Source of the DNA: Saccharum officinarum
Taxonomy: Eukaryota > Streptophyta > Magnoliopsida > Poales > Poaceae
Length of the DNA stretch: 64,000 bases
NCBI GenBank assembly: GCA_020631735.1
Contig: CM036179.1
Location: forward strand, 21,195,063-21,259,062
Direction of reading: 5' to 3'
Part shown: positions 1 to 11,396 of the stretch, in pieces
How positions within the stretch are numbered: the first letter of the stretch is position 1
Layout: each line of letters starts with the position of its first letter
Notes under the pieces: generated by a model
The model's database searches: none
What the model saw: only the letters and a program-made list of their open reading frames with translations
Told to the model about the DNA's origin: nothing
Position numbers and translations under genes: made by a program

Positions 1-3000
1 GTACAAGCACGGTTTCAACTGGGGCCAGTCGATGCTCTTTGCCACCTTACATTTTTCCTGCAGGGGCATGGTGAGCCACTGAATTCAGCATGAAGGCCAA
101 GTGGTCTATAGGTAGTTAAGGTAGTAAAAACTGAAACTAACCTTTTTCCTGAAGTAGAACAGAATGAACATTTTATTTTTCACATCCTGCAGAAAGGATA
201 CCAACAGCCAATTAGAAAGTATCATCAGAATCATCTATTATCAAGCAAATGAAGTGTAATCTTTCATCAATAAAAAATGCACTGTATATCAGAAATTATG
301 AAGGTGCTAGAATGGAAGGGACTGAACAAATTTCTAGTCTATTACAGAGGTTCACATGTAATGTAAAACATGGCAATCGCAAATCAATGCAAATGTTTCA
401 CAAACCAGCATTGCATACCAACTCCACAAATAGCAGTTAATGAACTAATTAGTTCTCAGGTGTATTGCAATGATGCAACGAGCAAAGCTCTCAGAGTCAT
501 AATCTAATATTACTCAATACATTGTAGCCAGTAGCCACATAGCGCCACCATATATTAGATAACCCAGCTATTTTCGTTCTACAGGATATAATGTCTGTGA
601 TGAACTGATGATACAATATAGTTGTGCCTGTCATATGGTATTTACTGCACCACACAAACCATAACAAAAAAAAAACCAGGAGAAAACAATGAATGGAATG
701 GATCATGCAAGCAAGATATATTAATTCAGTCAAAAACTGCAACTCTGCAAGTGAACCAAAATAACAAATTGAAGAAATTCACATGCAAGCATTTGAGGTG
801 CTCTTTTATCAGGCCATGAATGATTCTTATATAGGTAGTAGATGGAAACGTTGCAGCAAGAGGCAGAGCGTGTTTGTCCTCTCAAGGAGGCTCGGAGAAT
901 TATGTCAAATAAATTAACTCTTGCTTGATTTTCCTGATCAGACACCCTTCATATATATAGGGTTGCCCATTAGGCCATTAAAACATATTCAAGCTTTAAA
1001 ACCAATCTCAACTAACCTAATAAACCAAGGCTAACTAATTTCCTAACAATTAGCTAACTTAACTTCCAATTCGACTCTATCTCTAAGAGCAACTCGAATA
1101 ACCTCTTTATATCCTGCCTAATTGATAGGAATAAAGATTTTGGTGAAAATACCCTCCAGCAGCTTCTTTAATTAGATCTCCAAATATAGCAATCCTTTAT
1201 TCTAGATTTCTCGCTAGCTAAAGATGGAGAGCAGGCTGCCTCTCTATAGTGCTTACAAGATATAGACAAGCTGTTGGAGGGTGAAAAGATATAGAGAGCG
1301 ATTTTTATTCAAAAGGCTCTCCGAATGATGATTTAGAGAGTGAGTTTAAGAAAGACTCTTGGAGATATTCTAAACATGCCTAATGCTTGCCGATGTGATT
1401 CTTGCATCACCGATATTGTGGGCCAGGAAGGCATCCACAACAGGGCCATATGATCGATCTTACATATACAATTCTGGAGACTGGAAAGTAGATTGATCAG
1501 GTCCATACAGAACCATGCTAGTTAGCACCACATGTTTCAGTACTTGCAGGCGCTTATGGTATATACAACTACTTCATAATAATATATCAAATTAAGAACT
1601 CAGGTGAAAAAACATACAAACCTTTGAAACAAGCGAAAAGCCAAGCTGGACAATGGCTTTAGAAAACTTTTCAGGATCAGCACCTCCGTTGTTTGGGTCT
1701 AGCCTACTTCGCACTTCAGCAATAACAAGCCAACCACTGCATAAACAAATCTATAAGTAAAGAAACCAAGAAGTAGCCCTTTGCAATAAGAGATGCAGCA
1801 GCTAAAGGTTAAGCAAACCTTGGCTTGAGAACCCTATTTGCTTCCTCTATGTAACTTGGATAGTTGTTTCCCATCAAAGAAAGACAAAATATTGCAACAT
1901 CTATAGAGGATGGCTCCAATGGAGTCTGCAGAGATGCCAAAAAAAAGAAGGAAGAAATTTAGTTCAATTAATTATTTGCGCACTAGTCAAAGATTCAGTG
2001 GCCATTTTATTCAGCTTGGCTACTCCTAGGTTCATACTGGAAAAAGCCAAAATATATAATGGAAGAACAGGAGATCTCTTTGGCCAGTCTTTTCTAATAG
2101 AGAAGTCGTATGTCTTAAAATTAGTTCAACACTAGGATCATGAGGAAATATTGGATGTTGTTAGGAATCAATCTTGGGGGGGGGGGGGGGGGGGTTAGGA
2201 ACTCATTTGATTAAGTGAAGGCTAAAACCTACAGGATATTCATCAACGAACAATGGAGAATAAGGGTTTAGGGTCATCTGACACTTTCCTACAAGTTAGT
2301 GAATGCGACACTGATACAATTATGTCATATTAAAGAATACATAAAACTAAGTTTTTGCTTAATCGATGCACATTACCTCAAAGAGACTACATTATCTTAG
2401 CTAAAATCATCCATCAAAACTAAATATTCAATTAAGCTAGCTTTTACCAAAAAATAAAAATAGAATATTAACATCAAGGAAATATAGTTCTAGAAATTTT
2501 TTATTCATGTGAAAACATAGTACAATGGTAGATAAACTGTTCAACTGCAACTCTGCAGGTTCATAGAAAATAAGTAGAGCTGAAATGGTATTGTACAAAA
2601 ATTGAAAAATATTGTCAAAATATGGACTATTCTTGCTCATGCAACAAACCCCCACGATGTTGTTCTCAACTTACCAAGAATCATGCAAAAACCATAAGGA
2701 TGGCAAAGAACTACCAGGAAAATGTTTAGCAAACTAACATAAAGGACAGATAGCTAACAGTGCAAAGCATAAGAAAGGTATTATGCAGCTTGTAGCCAGT
2801 GCTTACATGAGCCATATCACAAGCAATCACTGAAGGATCATCTGAAACAAGATCAATGGAGAAAACCTTGTTCTTCACACTTTTTGCAACTGCGGCATTG
2901 CCTGGGAAATATGAATAGTATTCTCATAGTTGTGCCAAGGAAATAAAAAGATGTAACAGGGAGGAAACTTGAAAGAATCACCAGCTACAGGACAATAAGA

Positions 3001-5532
3001 TTAATCTTACCACAGCCAAAATCAGCAACAGTCCATGATGCATTGTGACTCTTCAACCAATTGATTATTACATTCACTGGCTGTTCAGGCCAGTGTGACA
3101 TCTGCTCTTGATATCCTGTATGATACTAAGGGAGAAATGTGAATTCAAGTACGTAACCTCATGGTTAATTAGTTGCTTGAATTTGAATGAATCCTTTTTT
3201 GCATGATAATCACAGCAATAAATTTTTGAGACGGAAATATGAAATGCGCAAACCAAATCATATTAAAAAAATTAAAGGATAAAACAAATACAATGAGTCT
3301 GGTATAAATGACTGTTCGAGAAAAAAAATCTGGTATACATGATGAAAAAAGCTAACAAAATGGCACTGTACTTGTGGTTTTCAGGAGATCAATTATGCAC
3401 AATACATCCACACAAAGCCCAATTTTTTGTTAGGTAGAAACAATGCTTCAGCCCAACAAACCCAATGACCACAGATGGCGCTTTACAAACTCTGGCCAAT
3501 ACTCAGCAAAGTTGGCTTATAATGCTCTCTTTATTGGGGGTGGTTTCTTTTGAGCCATCGGAACTTATTTGGAAGACTTGGGATCCTAGGAGGTGCCAAT
3601 TCTTCGTTTGGTTAGTTGCACATAGGTGCTGGACAACCGATAGGTTGGCCCATCGGGTTTTGCCTCACCCCGACCGTTGTCCTCTGTGTTAGCAAGAGCC
3701 TGAGACTATCCATCATATCCTATCAGGTTGCATCTTCTCCAGGTACGTGTGCTCACTCCTAGTCTGTTGTTATGGTTTGCTGAATTTTTCACCTATGGCT
3801 GGTGGTTGAGGACTGTTGCCTGTGCCCAGGGACATAAAAGGAAGTCTCAACACATTGCTAACCATGGGGGCATGGACTTTGTGTAAGCACCGCAACGACT
3901 GTGTGTTCAATGGGACTATCCCGAGCATTCAGCTTATTTTTCAACAGATTTTGGAGGAGGCACACCTCTCAGGCGCTAGAGGTTAGCCCATTTGGAGGCC
4001 GATGCCAGATAATTGGCAGGCCCATTTAGTGTTTGACTGGGTCGTTTGTTTATTCTTTCAATTCAAAGACACATATTGTATTGTTTGTGAGTGCGTTATA
4101 TACTGTTTCTTCTCAATGCAATGATACACAGCTCTCCTGTATATTCGAGAAAAAAAATGTGATGGCAATATGAAATCTTTCTTTTAGTATTAGCAGATAC
4201 TGGTATTAAAGCAAGAAGGAATAAAATAATAACGTACCACATCAAAAAGATTAGGGTCATTTTTGAAGTAGTCAAACGCATCCTCTCCACTGAGAAAGAT
4301 AAAGAATATATATGTGAAAATGTGAATGAAACGTGAAAAAGTGAAGCTCTGCTGTTTATGGACTCCAAGGTCTAACAGACCTTTTTAGGAATTCAGTACA
4401 GTATGCTTTACTAATGATAAGGCAACCAGTATATAAATTCACATGAGGAAATTGTTAGCATTAGCAAATGACAGAAAGTAGGAGGTAACGAGACACGATA
4501 TCACTATCATTATTTGTAGAGAATAGGACCTAACAAGACAACCAAGTATGTATTGTCTAAAGATTGTCATATGCAATCACAGAAAGTATAGCATTCAAGC
4601 CATTCAAGACACAAAAAATCAACCAAAAACAAGTGTGATGTGTAGAAAATGCGAACCTGCAAGTGTATAGCTTCTCGTTTAACATTCTGAAATGGCCACC
4701 AGATAACCTTGCACGCATCTAAGATGTCAGCAAATAACAAACAGATTAGTTAGTTCACAGAAAACAATGAAAGTATGAAACAAAGACAAACTCTATGATG
4801 AAGCCATATAGATGCAAGTCAGGTTTAAGTGTTTAACAACTCCTGCCATCAAGAATTCACAGTTCGCTAAATTTATCAAGTAGAACCAAATGAACACCAA
4901 CTGCGATTTTTTTGTGCCAATTGGAGCAATGCACTAAGATACAGCAATGCACAGAGCATGGGGCTTTCCTTCATTTAGCTATGCTTTTTTTTTCCTGCAG
5001 CTTGTCATAATCAGAGATGCAAAAGGACTACCAAGCACAGTATCACAGAACTGGCCGCCATATACTATATAAAAACACTAATACATTAATCACATAAAGC
5101 ACACTTGTTAACAATGGCGTCTCACATACATAGATTTTTGTTGTCCCCAATAAGCAGGCGAGGGATTCGATATAGTTTGCAACCCAAACCCTCTACTGCA
5201 CCACTGAACACTCCCTCCAATCCAGTCATCCGGATAAGATATAGTTTGCAACCCAAACCCTCTACTGCACCACTCAACACTCCCTCCAATCCGGTCATTC
5301 GGGTAAGGTAAATTACCTTGTCGAGTAGGCTCGAGGTGTTGCCTCTCTTCGGCATGGCGGCAGCCTGGCCAGCGATGTCCTTGCGCCGCCGCTTGACCGG
5401 TGGGGACGCCAGCGTTGGGGGCGCAGCCGCTGGAGGAAGCCCCTTCTGCGAGGAAAGCCTTTTGCGGTTCCGGACGCCACCTCGCCGGCGCCGCCTGCGG
5501 CCGGCGGCGGCCGATTCTTGAGGTGGATCCAT
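1..5532 (-). CDS. RRP8: Ribosomal RNA-processing protein 8 (nucleolar rRNA adenine methyltransferase), nine exons, 3' end cut by window edge
   Basis: Exons in coding order are 5317-5532, 4657-4718, 4238-4289, 3011-3125, 2807-2901, 1819-1925, 1622-1736, 142-186 and 1-57. All junctions are GT-AG and the phases add up to 288 uninterrupted codons. Exon 1 gives a basic, probably nuclear/nucleolar leader (GRRRRRRGG and VKRRRK). Then come the RRP8 signatures [40 protein letters not shown]-binding motif I (ADFGCGNAAVA), [27 protein letters not shown] and [12 protein letters not shown]. The last visible residues are LKPCLY, so only a few codons are missing. The family (yeast Rrp8, human nucleomethylin) N1-methylates an adenine of large-subunit rRNA. 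I chose the ATG at 5532; another in-frame ATG lies at 5562. Odd: motif I reads GCGNA, while relatives I remember have an acidic residue in place of N. Identification is firm; exon boundaries were inferred by eye. Confidence 0.94.
2176..2194. repeat. Poly-G tract in an RRP8 intron
   Basis: Nineteen consecutive G in the long intron 5 of RRP8 (1926-2806). It is flanked on both sides by TTAGGAA-like sequence, so it may be a replication-slippage product. Its exact length should be treated as uncertain. Confidence 0.9.
3298..3342 (+). mobile_element. Ultra-truncated LINE tail with target-site duplication
   Basis: A 17-base insert (3312-3328, CTGTTCGAG plus a run of A) is bracketed by 14-base direct repeats, TCTGGTATAAATGA at 3298-3311 and TCTGGTATACATGA at 3329-3342 (one mismatch). 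The insert resembles the extreme 3' end of the LINE at 3460-4157, which ends TATTCGAG plus poly-A. This is what target-primed reverse transcription leaves when it aborts almost at once. Confidence 0.6.
3460..4157 (+). pseudogene. LINE (L1-type) 3' fragment with reverse-transcriptase zinc-binding region, decayed
   Basis: Plus-strand reading gives [12 protein letters not shown] around 3476, then after a frame change [20 protein letters not shown] and RCPLC, a stop, and [13 protein letters not shown]. This is the zf-RVT domain found at the C-terminus of plant LINE ORF2. At least one frameshift and one in-frame stop are present, so it is dead. The fragment ends in a short poly-A run at 4151-4157. 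It lies antisense in intron 3 of RRP8 (3126-4237). A possible imperfect target duplication (GACGGAAATATGAAAT near 3231 and GATGGCAATATGAAAT near 4160) would extend the insertion leftwards, but I am not certain of it. Confidence 0.85.
5169..5306. repeat. 69-bp tandem duplication in RRP8 intron 1
   Basis: Two adjacent 69-base copies (5169-5237 and 5238-5306) differ at only a few positions. The duplication sits in intron 1 (4719-5316), ten bases inside the 5' splice site of exon 1, and reads through in frame with the exon on the minus strand, so an unspliced transcript would carry a repeated peptide. Confidence 0.85.
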
Positions 5533-5616
5533 GGGAGCGGGAGAGGGCTGCGCGAGCCGCAAGGATTGTCCGAGTTCCGGGTCGGGCGGCTGACGTCGTG
5601 GCCCGCTATCAGCCTA

Positions 5617-6189
5617 GGGCCTGTTTGGTTCGACGGGGATAAAGTTTAGTCCGTGTGACAGGTTCACCGTAGGGTTGTCAGATACTAATTAAAAAATAAA
5701 TTACATATTTACGCCTTGTTTAGTTTGCCTCAAAGTTCCAAGTTTTTTCACTCTCTCTCCATCACATCAATTTTTAACCGCTTGCATGGAGTATTAAATG
5801 TAGGTAAAAAAATAACTAATTACACAGTTTAGTTGGAAATCACGAGATGAATCTTTTGAGCCTAGTTGGTCCATGATTAGACAATATTTGCCAAATAAGA
5901 CGAAAGTGGTACTATTCATCGGGTTGAAATTTTCTTCCATCTAAACAAGGGCTTAGTGGATAATCCGTGAGATGAATTTATTAAGCCTAATTAATCCATC
6001 GTTAGCACATTTTGTTACTATAGCAATTAGTACTGATATGAACTAATTAGGCTTAAAAAATCGTCTCGCAAATTATCCTCACCCTATATTTTTAGTTTCG
6101 TAAATAGTTTATATTTAGTACTTCGTGCATATGTCTAAATATTCGATGTGATGGAAACTAAAGTTTAGCAATGGAAACCAAACAGACCC
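5617..6189. mobile_element. Tourist/PIF-like MITE, carrying a nested MITE
   Basis: The left end GGGCCTGTTTGGTT and right end AACCAAACAGACCC are inverted repeats with one mismatch, the usual termini of grass MITEs of this type. Flanking bases are CTA and TAA, so the target duplication is imperfect or just TA. The body is AT-rich and non-coding. It is interrupted at 5712-5952 by a second MITE. Confidence 0.75.
5712..5952. mobile_element. Nested Tourist-like MITE with TTA target duplication
   Basis: A 241-base element with ends CGCCTTGTTTAG and CTAAACAAGGGC (inverted repeats) is flanked by TTA at 5709-5711 and 5953-5955. It lies wholly within the MITE at 5617-6189, so it is the younger insertion. 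Confidence 0.8.
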
Positions 6190-6371
6190 TAAGCTAGCCT
6201 GACACGGGGCGATGAAGCTCACAGCAGGGACGCACGCCGCCGCCGCCGCCCCGCTGCAGCTGTCGCTACAACTACGCGCAGAGCCGTCGCCACACTCCGG
6301 TCGAGTCTGTGTGAATGGGAGTTGCCGAGTGGTGGGGGGCTGGGCCGCTGGGGGCACAGGACACCGATGCC
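6190..6371. other. GC-rich spacer with CCG repeat, no gene seen
   Basis: Contains a short (GCC)n run near 6237-6250 and open frames on both strands that match nothing I know. It separates the MITE from the SINE. Confidence 0.5.
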
Positions 6372-6386
6372 AACTTAACGAGGGTT

Positions 6387-6813
6387 GGGAACGAGCCGTA
6401 GCTCGGTCGGCATTGGCTTCTAACGGTCGAGCGGTCGGTCGTGAGTTCGAGCCCCACCGGGGTTTTCCCTAAATGTTTTTAGATGCCCACCAGGGTTTTT
6501 CCATATATTTTTAGATAGTCTTAGGTGGATGCGTCACAATGGTCAGGGTGGCATGCCCATCACGTATGAAGTCTGGGTGACTTTAGATACCTCTCAGCCA
6601 CATGTAGTCTCACAATGGTCAGGTTGACATGCCCATCGTGAATGAAGTCTAGGTGACTTTAGATACCTCTTAGCCACGTTTAGTCTCTTTGTATAGGTGT
6701 AGGTTTAGCTTGCGCACTAGGGGTGTGTGTGTGAGTCTATGTGTGTGGTGGTGTGAATTATTGCGTGAGTTCAGATACTGCATCTTATACTTGAAGAGTT
6801 AAGCAATAAAAAA
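6387..6813 (+). mobile_element. tRNA-derived SINE with target-site duplication
   Basis: Flanked by 15-base direct repeats, AACTTAACGAGGGTT (6372-6386) and AACTTAACGAGAGTT (6814-6828), one mismatch. The head has an RNA polymerase III A box (TAGCTCGGTCGG, near 6399-6410) and B box (GAGTTCGAGCCCC, near 6442-6454) with tRNA spacing. The body is unrelated to tRNA and the tail ends AATAAAAAAAA just before the second repeat. All SINE hallmarks are present. It cannot encode a tRNA because the acceptor and anticodon arms do not fold as one. The body contains an internal duplication (6532-6685). Confidence 0.9.
6532..6685 (+). repeat. Internal ~77-bp duplication in the SINE body
   Basis: Two copies of a block containing TCACAATGGTCAGG...GACATGCCCATC...GAAGTCT...GTGACTTTAGATACCTCT occur head to tail with scattered substitutions. 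Either the family carries a dimeric body or this copy was internally duplicated. Confidence 0.75.
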
Positions 6814-6828
6814 AACTTAACGAGAGTT

Positions 6829-7860
6829 TTACCTGTGTGCCATTAAAAAAGTTTACAATTATTTACAAGCTACTTAAAAAAGTTCGAGCGGTCACGGGTG
6901 CCACCATCCAAACTTACGGTGTTAAAATGTAGTGAGAAAAGTCTAAAATACACTCGCCTCGCTGACCAAATGCCATCTAATGAGGCAGCTGCGATATGCA
7001 AAGTTTAACAGGAGGTTATTCGGAAGATTCACAAGACACTGATAATATAGAAAGACGAGGGCTAAACTGCAAAGAGACCTTCTTCAACCTTCAGCCATGG
7101 CTGACCGTGCAAGCGCGCAGGGCATGGGTGCAGTTCGGAGGACGGTGTCTGGGGGCGTGAGGATGGGCGGTGGGCGCGGTTCGGAGGAACGACGGCGGCG
7201 CAGAGCTCAGCTCGGCGGCCATGGTTGCTGCTCCGCACGCCGCGCACGAGAGCGGGGAGGAAGAGAGAGCGGAGCCGGCGGTCGTGTGGGCGTCATTGAT
7301 GGCGGCGTACGGGCCCACGGTGAGGACACGAGGTTGGGCCAGGAGACCAGGAGCGGGGGGGTGGAAGACTCATTTTGTTCGCTGGGAGTTCCGGTTAAGG
7401 GTATGGTTTCGGCTCCGGCTGCGACAGCAGCTTTTACCAAAAGAGTCAGATAAATCCTGCCAAACAGTTTACGATAAAAATCATTTTGTAAGAATAGTAA
7501 GGAGCCGGTGCCCTTTCCAGATTAATTAGGAGCTGGAGCTGGAGAAAAAAAAAAGACTCTTCATCGAGTGCTCTAAATTCCTTCGGAGAAGCACTGAAGA
7601 GAAGCTCTCCCAAACAGGTCTCAGGATCACCCGTGCTTCGTTCGTTGTGTGCGTCCGTTGTATGCGCTTATGGTGAGCTGATAGCTAAATACATCGTCCC
7701 TTTTAGCATATGTGTGTGACTGACGCAATTAAGCGACTGTACTTTATGTAATATAATTGTGCGAATCCATAAGTATGTCAGCTTGCCAGTAGTAGCTGAT
7801 GATGAGGTGTCCTCTAAAAACAGTACAACTAGTTTGACAATAAAGAAATACGATAATGCT
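6829..7860. other. Intergenic; GC-rich island and probable hAT-like MITE remnant
   Basis: 7090-7360 is GC-rich with overlapping open frames on both strands, none recognisable and none showing a preferred frame. 7370-7620 ends in GAGAAGCTCTCCCAAACAGG and contains GGAGCTGGAGCTGGAG, wording typical of grass hAT-type MITEs whose ends read CCTGTTTGGGAGAGCT; the left end is not clear. I see no gene. Confidence 0.4.
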
Positions 7861-8207
7861 TGGCCACGGCGCCCGCTCCCTCCCATAGCCCCTCCCATAG
7901 CGCACGCCGCCCGTCCAACGAACCAAGGCCGGTGCTGCGGGTGGTGGTGGTGCTCGCACGCCTCCGCTGGTGCTGGTGGTGCTCACACGTCTCCGCTCAC
8001 TGCCGGATCTCACCCCGACGACTGGAATCAACTGGTCCCGGTCTTCCTATCTCTTATGTTGCAAATGTATGTTTCAGATATTTTAATGGTATATTGCAAT
8101 TGTTATATAGGGATGTTACAAAAGTAAATCGGGATGTTGCACATGTTGCATATTTGATAAGTGTTTTCAAAGATATGTTGCAAGCTTTGTCCAAAATGTG
8201 CAGCAAA

Positions 8208-8400
8208 TGTTTTATGTGGATGTTGCATATGTTTCACATACATGTTGTAAGTGTTTTATCTGGATGTTGCACATGTTTCACACACATATTGCAAGTGTTT
8301 TATCTAGATGTTGCATATGTTTCACACATATGTTGCAACAGTATGTTTCGAATGTTTCATTTGTGTCTGACTATGTTGCATCCAATGTTTCGTGTTGCAA
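8208..8400 (+). repeat. 44-bp minisatellite (ATGTTGCA / TTTCACA units)
   Basis: Units beginning TGTTTTAT start at 8208, 8252 and 8296, a strict 44-base period, with a degenerate continuation to about 8400. Each unit contains GGATGTTGCA-ATGTTTCACA. Flanking GC-rich DNA (7860-8050 and 8410-8730) holds overlapping frames of no recognisable family; it may be the interior of a larger unidentified transposable element. Confidence 0.8.
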
Positions 8401-8409
8401 GTGTTTCGC

Positions 8410-9180
8410 ATGGGCGCGATGAGCGATGGGCGCACGGCCTGGGCGTCGAGGAACGGGGGCGCAGCGAGCTGGGGGCCGGCGCTCGGATCCCGCCCATGCG
8501 GAGAGAGAGAAGGGGACCATGAGGAAGGAGCGAGGTGCAGCGATGGGGCAGGGTGCGCGTGCGAGGCGGGGAAAGGCAGACGGGGGTAGGCTGCGCGGCC
8601 GTCCGGACGCAAGGAGCGACGGGCGCAGCGTCGAGGGCGGGGTGCGCGTGCGAGTCGAAACGAGACGGATGGAGGCGGGCTGCGCGGGTATCCAGACACG
8701 CGCGTCGGTCTGGACATCTGGACGCTAGCCATGCTCAAAGAAATATCATAATTCATTTAGATCAACACTGATTTGTTCATTGTATATTTAGTTAATATAA
8801 ACCAAAGACTCGCGTATTTTCTTGACCTTGTATGTCTTTATTATATATCCTCGATAGTGCCAAACCCTGCGCCCTATCGTCGTGTCTGCAATAAGTCAGA
8901 GACATGTATTTTACCTTTTTAAATGGGTTATGCTACAGACCAACCCTCAATATTCTTGATCTCCTATTTTCTTTCTCCTTAGCCTTTATAGTGACGTCAC
9001 TGATGACCTTGCTGAACGTTAACAACATACTCCCTTCGTCGAGAAAAAAATATAATTATAGGAGCGGTGCTAGTCAAAGCAGCTCAAGTTTAAACAAAGT
9101 TATAGCAAATGATATTAATATTTATATCTTCAAATAAATTTTTACGAAAATATATTCTAGACTTAATCTAATGATACTAT
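8410..9180. other. Intergenic; GC-rich then AT-rich, possible Stowaway-like end
   Basis: 8410-8730 is GC-rich without a credible gene. The sequence ACTCCCTTCGTC near 9030 resembles the CTCCCTCCGTCC end of grass Stowaway MITEs, but no matching opposite end was found. Confidence 0.3.
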
Positions 9181-9930
9181 TTTGCATCGTGCGGGGACGG
9201 GAAAGAAAAGCTCGTGGAAGCGGCGGCTGCGGGTTCCCGTGCTGTGAGGCGTGGCGAGGCAGGTGTCGGAGTCCCGCTCTCTGCGCGCTGCTGCTAGGGA
9301 TCAGCTGCGTCGCGCTCGTCGTCTCACTGCCACGTCGCGCTTCGCCATCGTTTCGCTGCGCCTTAGCACAGCAGCAACCAGTGGGCCGGCTCCGGTGCCA
9401 CGTCGCGCAAGGCGACCGCCGGCTAGTTCCCCATCGCACCGGATCTCGAAATTGGCGAATTGAGCGGCGTGGTCAAGCGCGCGCACTCGGTCGCCTCGCC
9501 GTCGTGGCCGGCCGCTCGAGCTTCCCCGCGTCCGGCTGCGCTTCGCCTGGACCCCGACACCAGCGGCCGTCCGAAGCTCCGCGCGTCGAGGCGAGGTTGA
9601 AGACGGCGACAACCAGGGGAGCGAACTGTCCATCTGCAGTTGCCTTCTTGACCTTGCCCAGCCCTACCCCACCTGCGCCAATACTCACCTTTGCGCCACC
9701 GAGTCTGACGAACCGTCTACACGCCAACGCCGCCGGACACCAGCTCGTGCGCAACATCAGTGTCCGCATCGTGTTGACGCCTCCCGCCTCAGCCACGCCG
9801 CTGTCCCAACCGCACGCCGTAGCCCCAACCGCACCTCCGCGCCATTGAGCCCGACGAGTCCAGCGCCGTTGAGCCCTACGAGTCCACCGCCGCTCAGCCC
9901 GAGTACACAAGGATCTGCTCGTCTTCAACA
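9181..9930. other. Isolated GC-rich block with open frames on both strands, no recognised gene
   Basis: About 750 bases of high GC with abrupt AT-rich borders. The longest frames (9171-9848 plus, 9473-9931 minus) overlap each other and have low-complexity Arg/Ala/Pro composition, as expected when GC-rich DNA lacks stop codons by chance. It could be a captured promoter/exon fragment; nothing identifies it. Confidence 0.3.
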
Positions 9931-10259
9931 TGGCTGAGCTTGTCGAACACCTTGTTCGCTTATGCTGAAATTTGGCTTAAGATGATACTTATGTTGAAAT
10001 ATTATGAGAGAAAAACACTATTGCCATGGCTGGAAAGTAGCTCCAGCGAACAGGGTTGTTAACACCGTCCACTCCAATTGGTTGCTCAAATATTATTATC
10101 TCTGTATGGCCTGTAAATCAGATAGGCTGGATTGCAGTGTATTGCATCTGAGATAAGAACTGTGGTCTGTGCACAAAAAATTCTCTACTAATTGGTCCAG
10201 AGCACAAGGTTGTTTCAATGGCTGTTATTAGCAGGGTCGGTGCCACCAGGCACTATTTT

Positions 10260-10577
10260 AGGTCTTGTTTAGTTCCTTCCTCTAAAATTCAATCCCTATC
10301 ACATCGTATGTTTGACACATGCATAGAGTATTAAATATAGACTAAAAATAACTAATTGCATAGATTACAACTACTTTGCGAGACGAATTTTTTAAGCATA
10401 ATTAGTCCATGATTTGACAATATGATGCTAAGTAAACATGTGTTAATGATGGATTAATTGGGCTTAATAAATTTGTCTCACAGATTACTGAGGACTTGTG
10501 TAATTTATTTTATTATTACTATATGAATACTCTCATGTGACATCCTCATGTGACACCCAACGTGACACCCCTAAACA
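10260..10577. mobile_element. Probable Tourist/PIF-like MITE, degenerate
   Basis: Begins GGTCTTGTTTAGTTCC and carries the body wording of this MITE group (CATGCATAGAGTATTAAATATAG, GAGACGAAT, AATTAGTCCATGATTTG), similar to the nested element at 5712-5952. The right terminus near CCCCTAAACACCA is a poor inverted match, so the exact end is uncertain. Confidence 0.5.
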
Positions 10578-11396
10578 CCACATAATGTGCAGGGAAAGCA
10601 ATTGTTGTAATTTTTTATGCATGAACAGATCAGTATGATGCCCATTTTATTTCAGACTCCCAATCGAACACAGTATAACCTACAATAGGAGCAATGCAGT
10701 TATTGTAATGCAGGAGTACTATCTACTTGCATGCTGCTGGTGGGTTTTCAGACTCTTTGTTGCTATACTCATATGTTAGAGTTTGGGACTAATTTTTGCC
10801 AAGTTTATTGAGGCTGTGTTTAATAGGAGTACCCTGCTTTATTGCATTGAACAAATTTTTTACCATGTACCAAAGCAAGTGATTGGTTTTTATGAACTGG
10901 TGAATTGAGGTATAAAAAAACATATGAGTTACTGATTGGTTTGCTGCTTTGCTCATAAGTGAGTATATTAATATCCAAAATAATTTGTTGTTTTGTGGGT
11001 TAGCTCTCAAGTTTCCAAACAAATCTTCTTTAAATGGATCATTTTCCATTAACCTTTTCACTCTGTTTTCCCCAAATCCCAATATTATATTGCTGGTCGC
11101 TATCGACAAGTCCACATCAAGCTCCAACATACTGTACCATGAGGTAATACTGTCAGTGGCAATATTTCGATTTTATTGACAACCGAATTAAATATTAGAA
11201 CAAGGAAATCATTCTTTTCCTATTTTAATGCTGCTGCTGGCTGCTGCCACATGTTAAGGGGTTTCTATTTCAACATCAGCGTGCCTCTAATGCCAAGTTC
11301 TAACATCAGCATGGAAACATTTTTTTCTTGATTGGAAAAACTGAAAGAGGAAAAAAGTGGGCTGATCAACACCTTTGCTAAATCATAGAGACCAAG
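10578..11396. other. Intergenic, AT-rich, no gene seen
   Basis: Small open frames on both strands overlap and carry no recognisable motif. This is the pre-insertion flank of the solo LTR that starts at 11397. Confidence 0.4.

Noticed and set aside
6390..6470. tRNA gene suggested by A and B boxes
   Set aside because: No complete cloverleaf, and the unit is bounded by 15-bp target duplications with an A-rich tail, so it is a SINE.
8208..8400. CRISPR-like regular repeat
   Set aside because: Strict 44-bp tandem without spacers in a plant genome; a minisatellite.
9171..9931. Possible protein-coding gene in the GC-rich island
   Set aside because: Frames on both strands overlap, no splice structure or domain could be supported.
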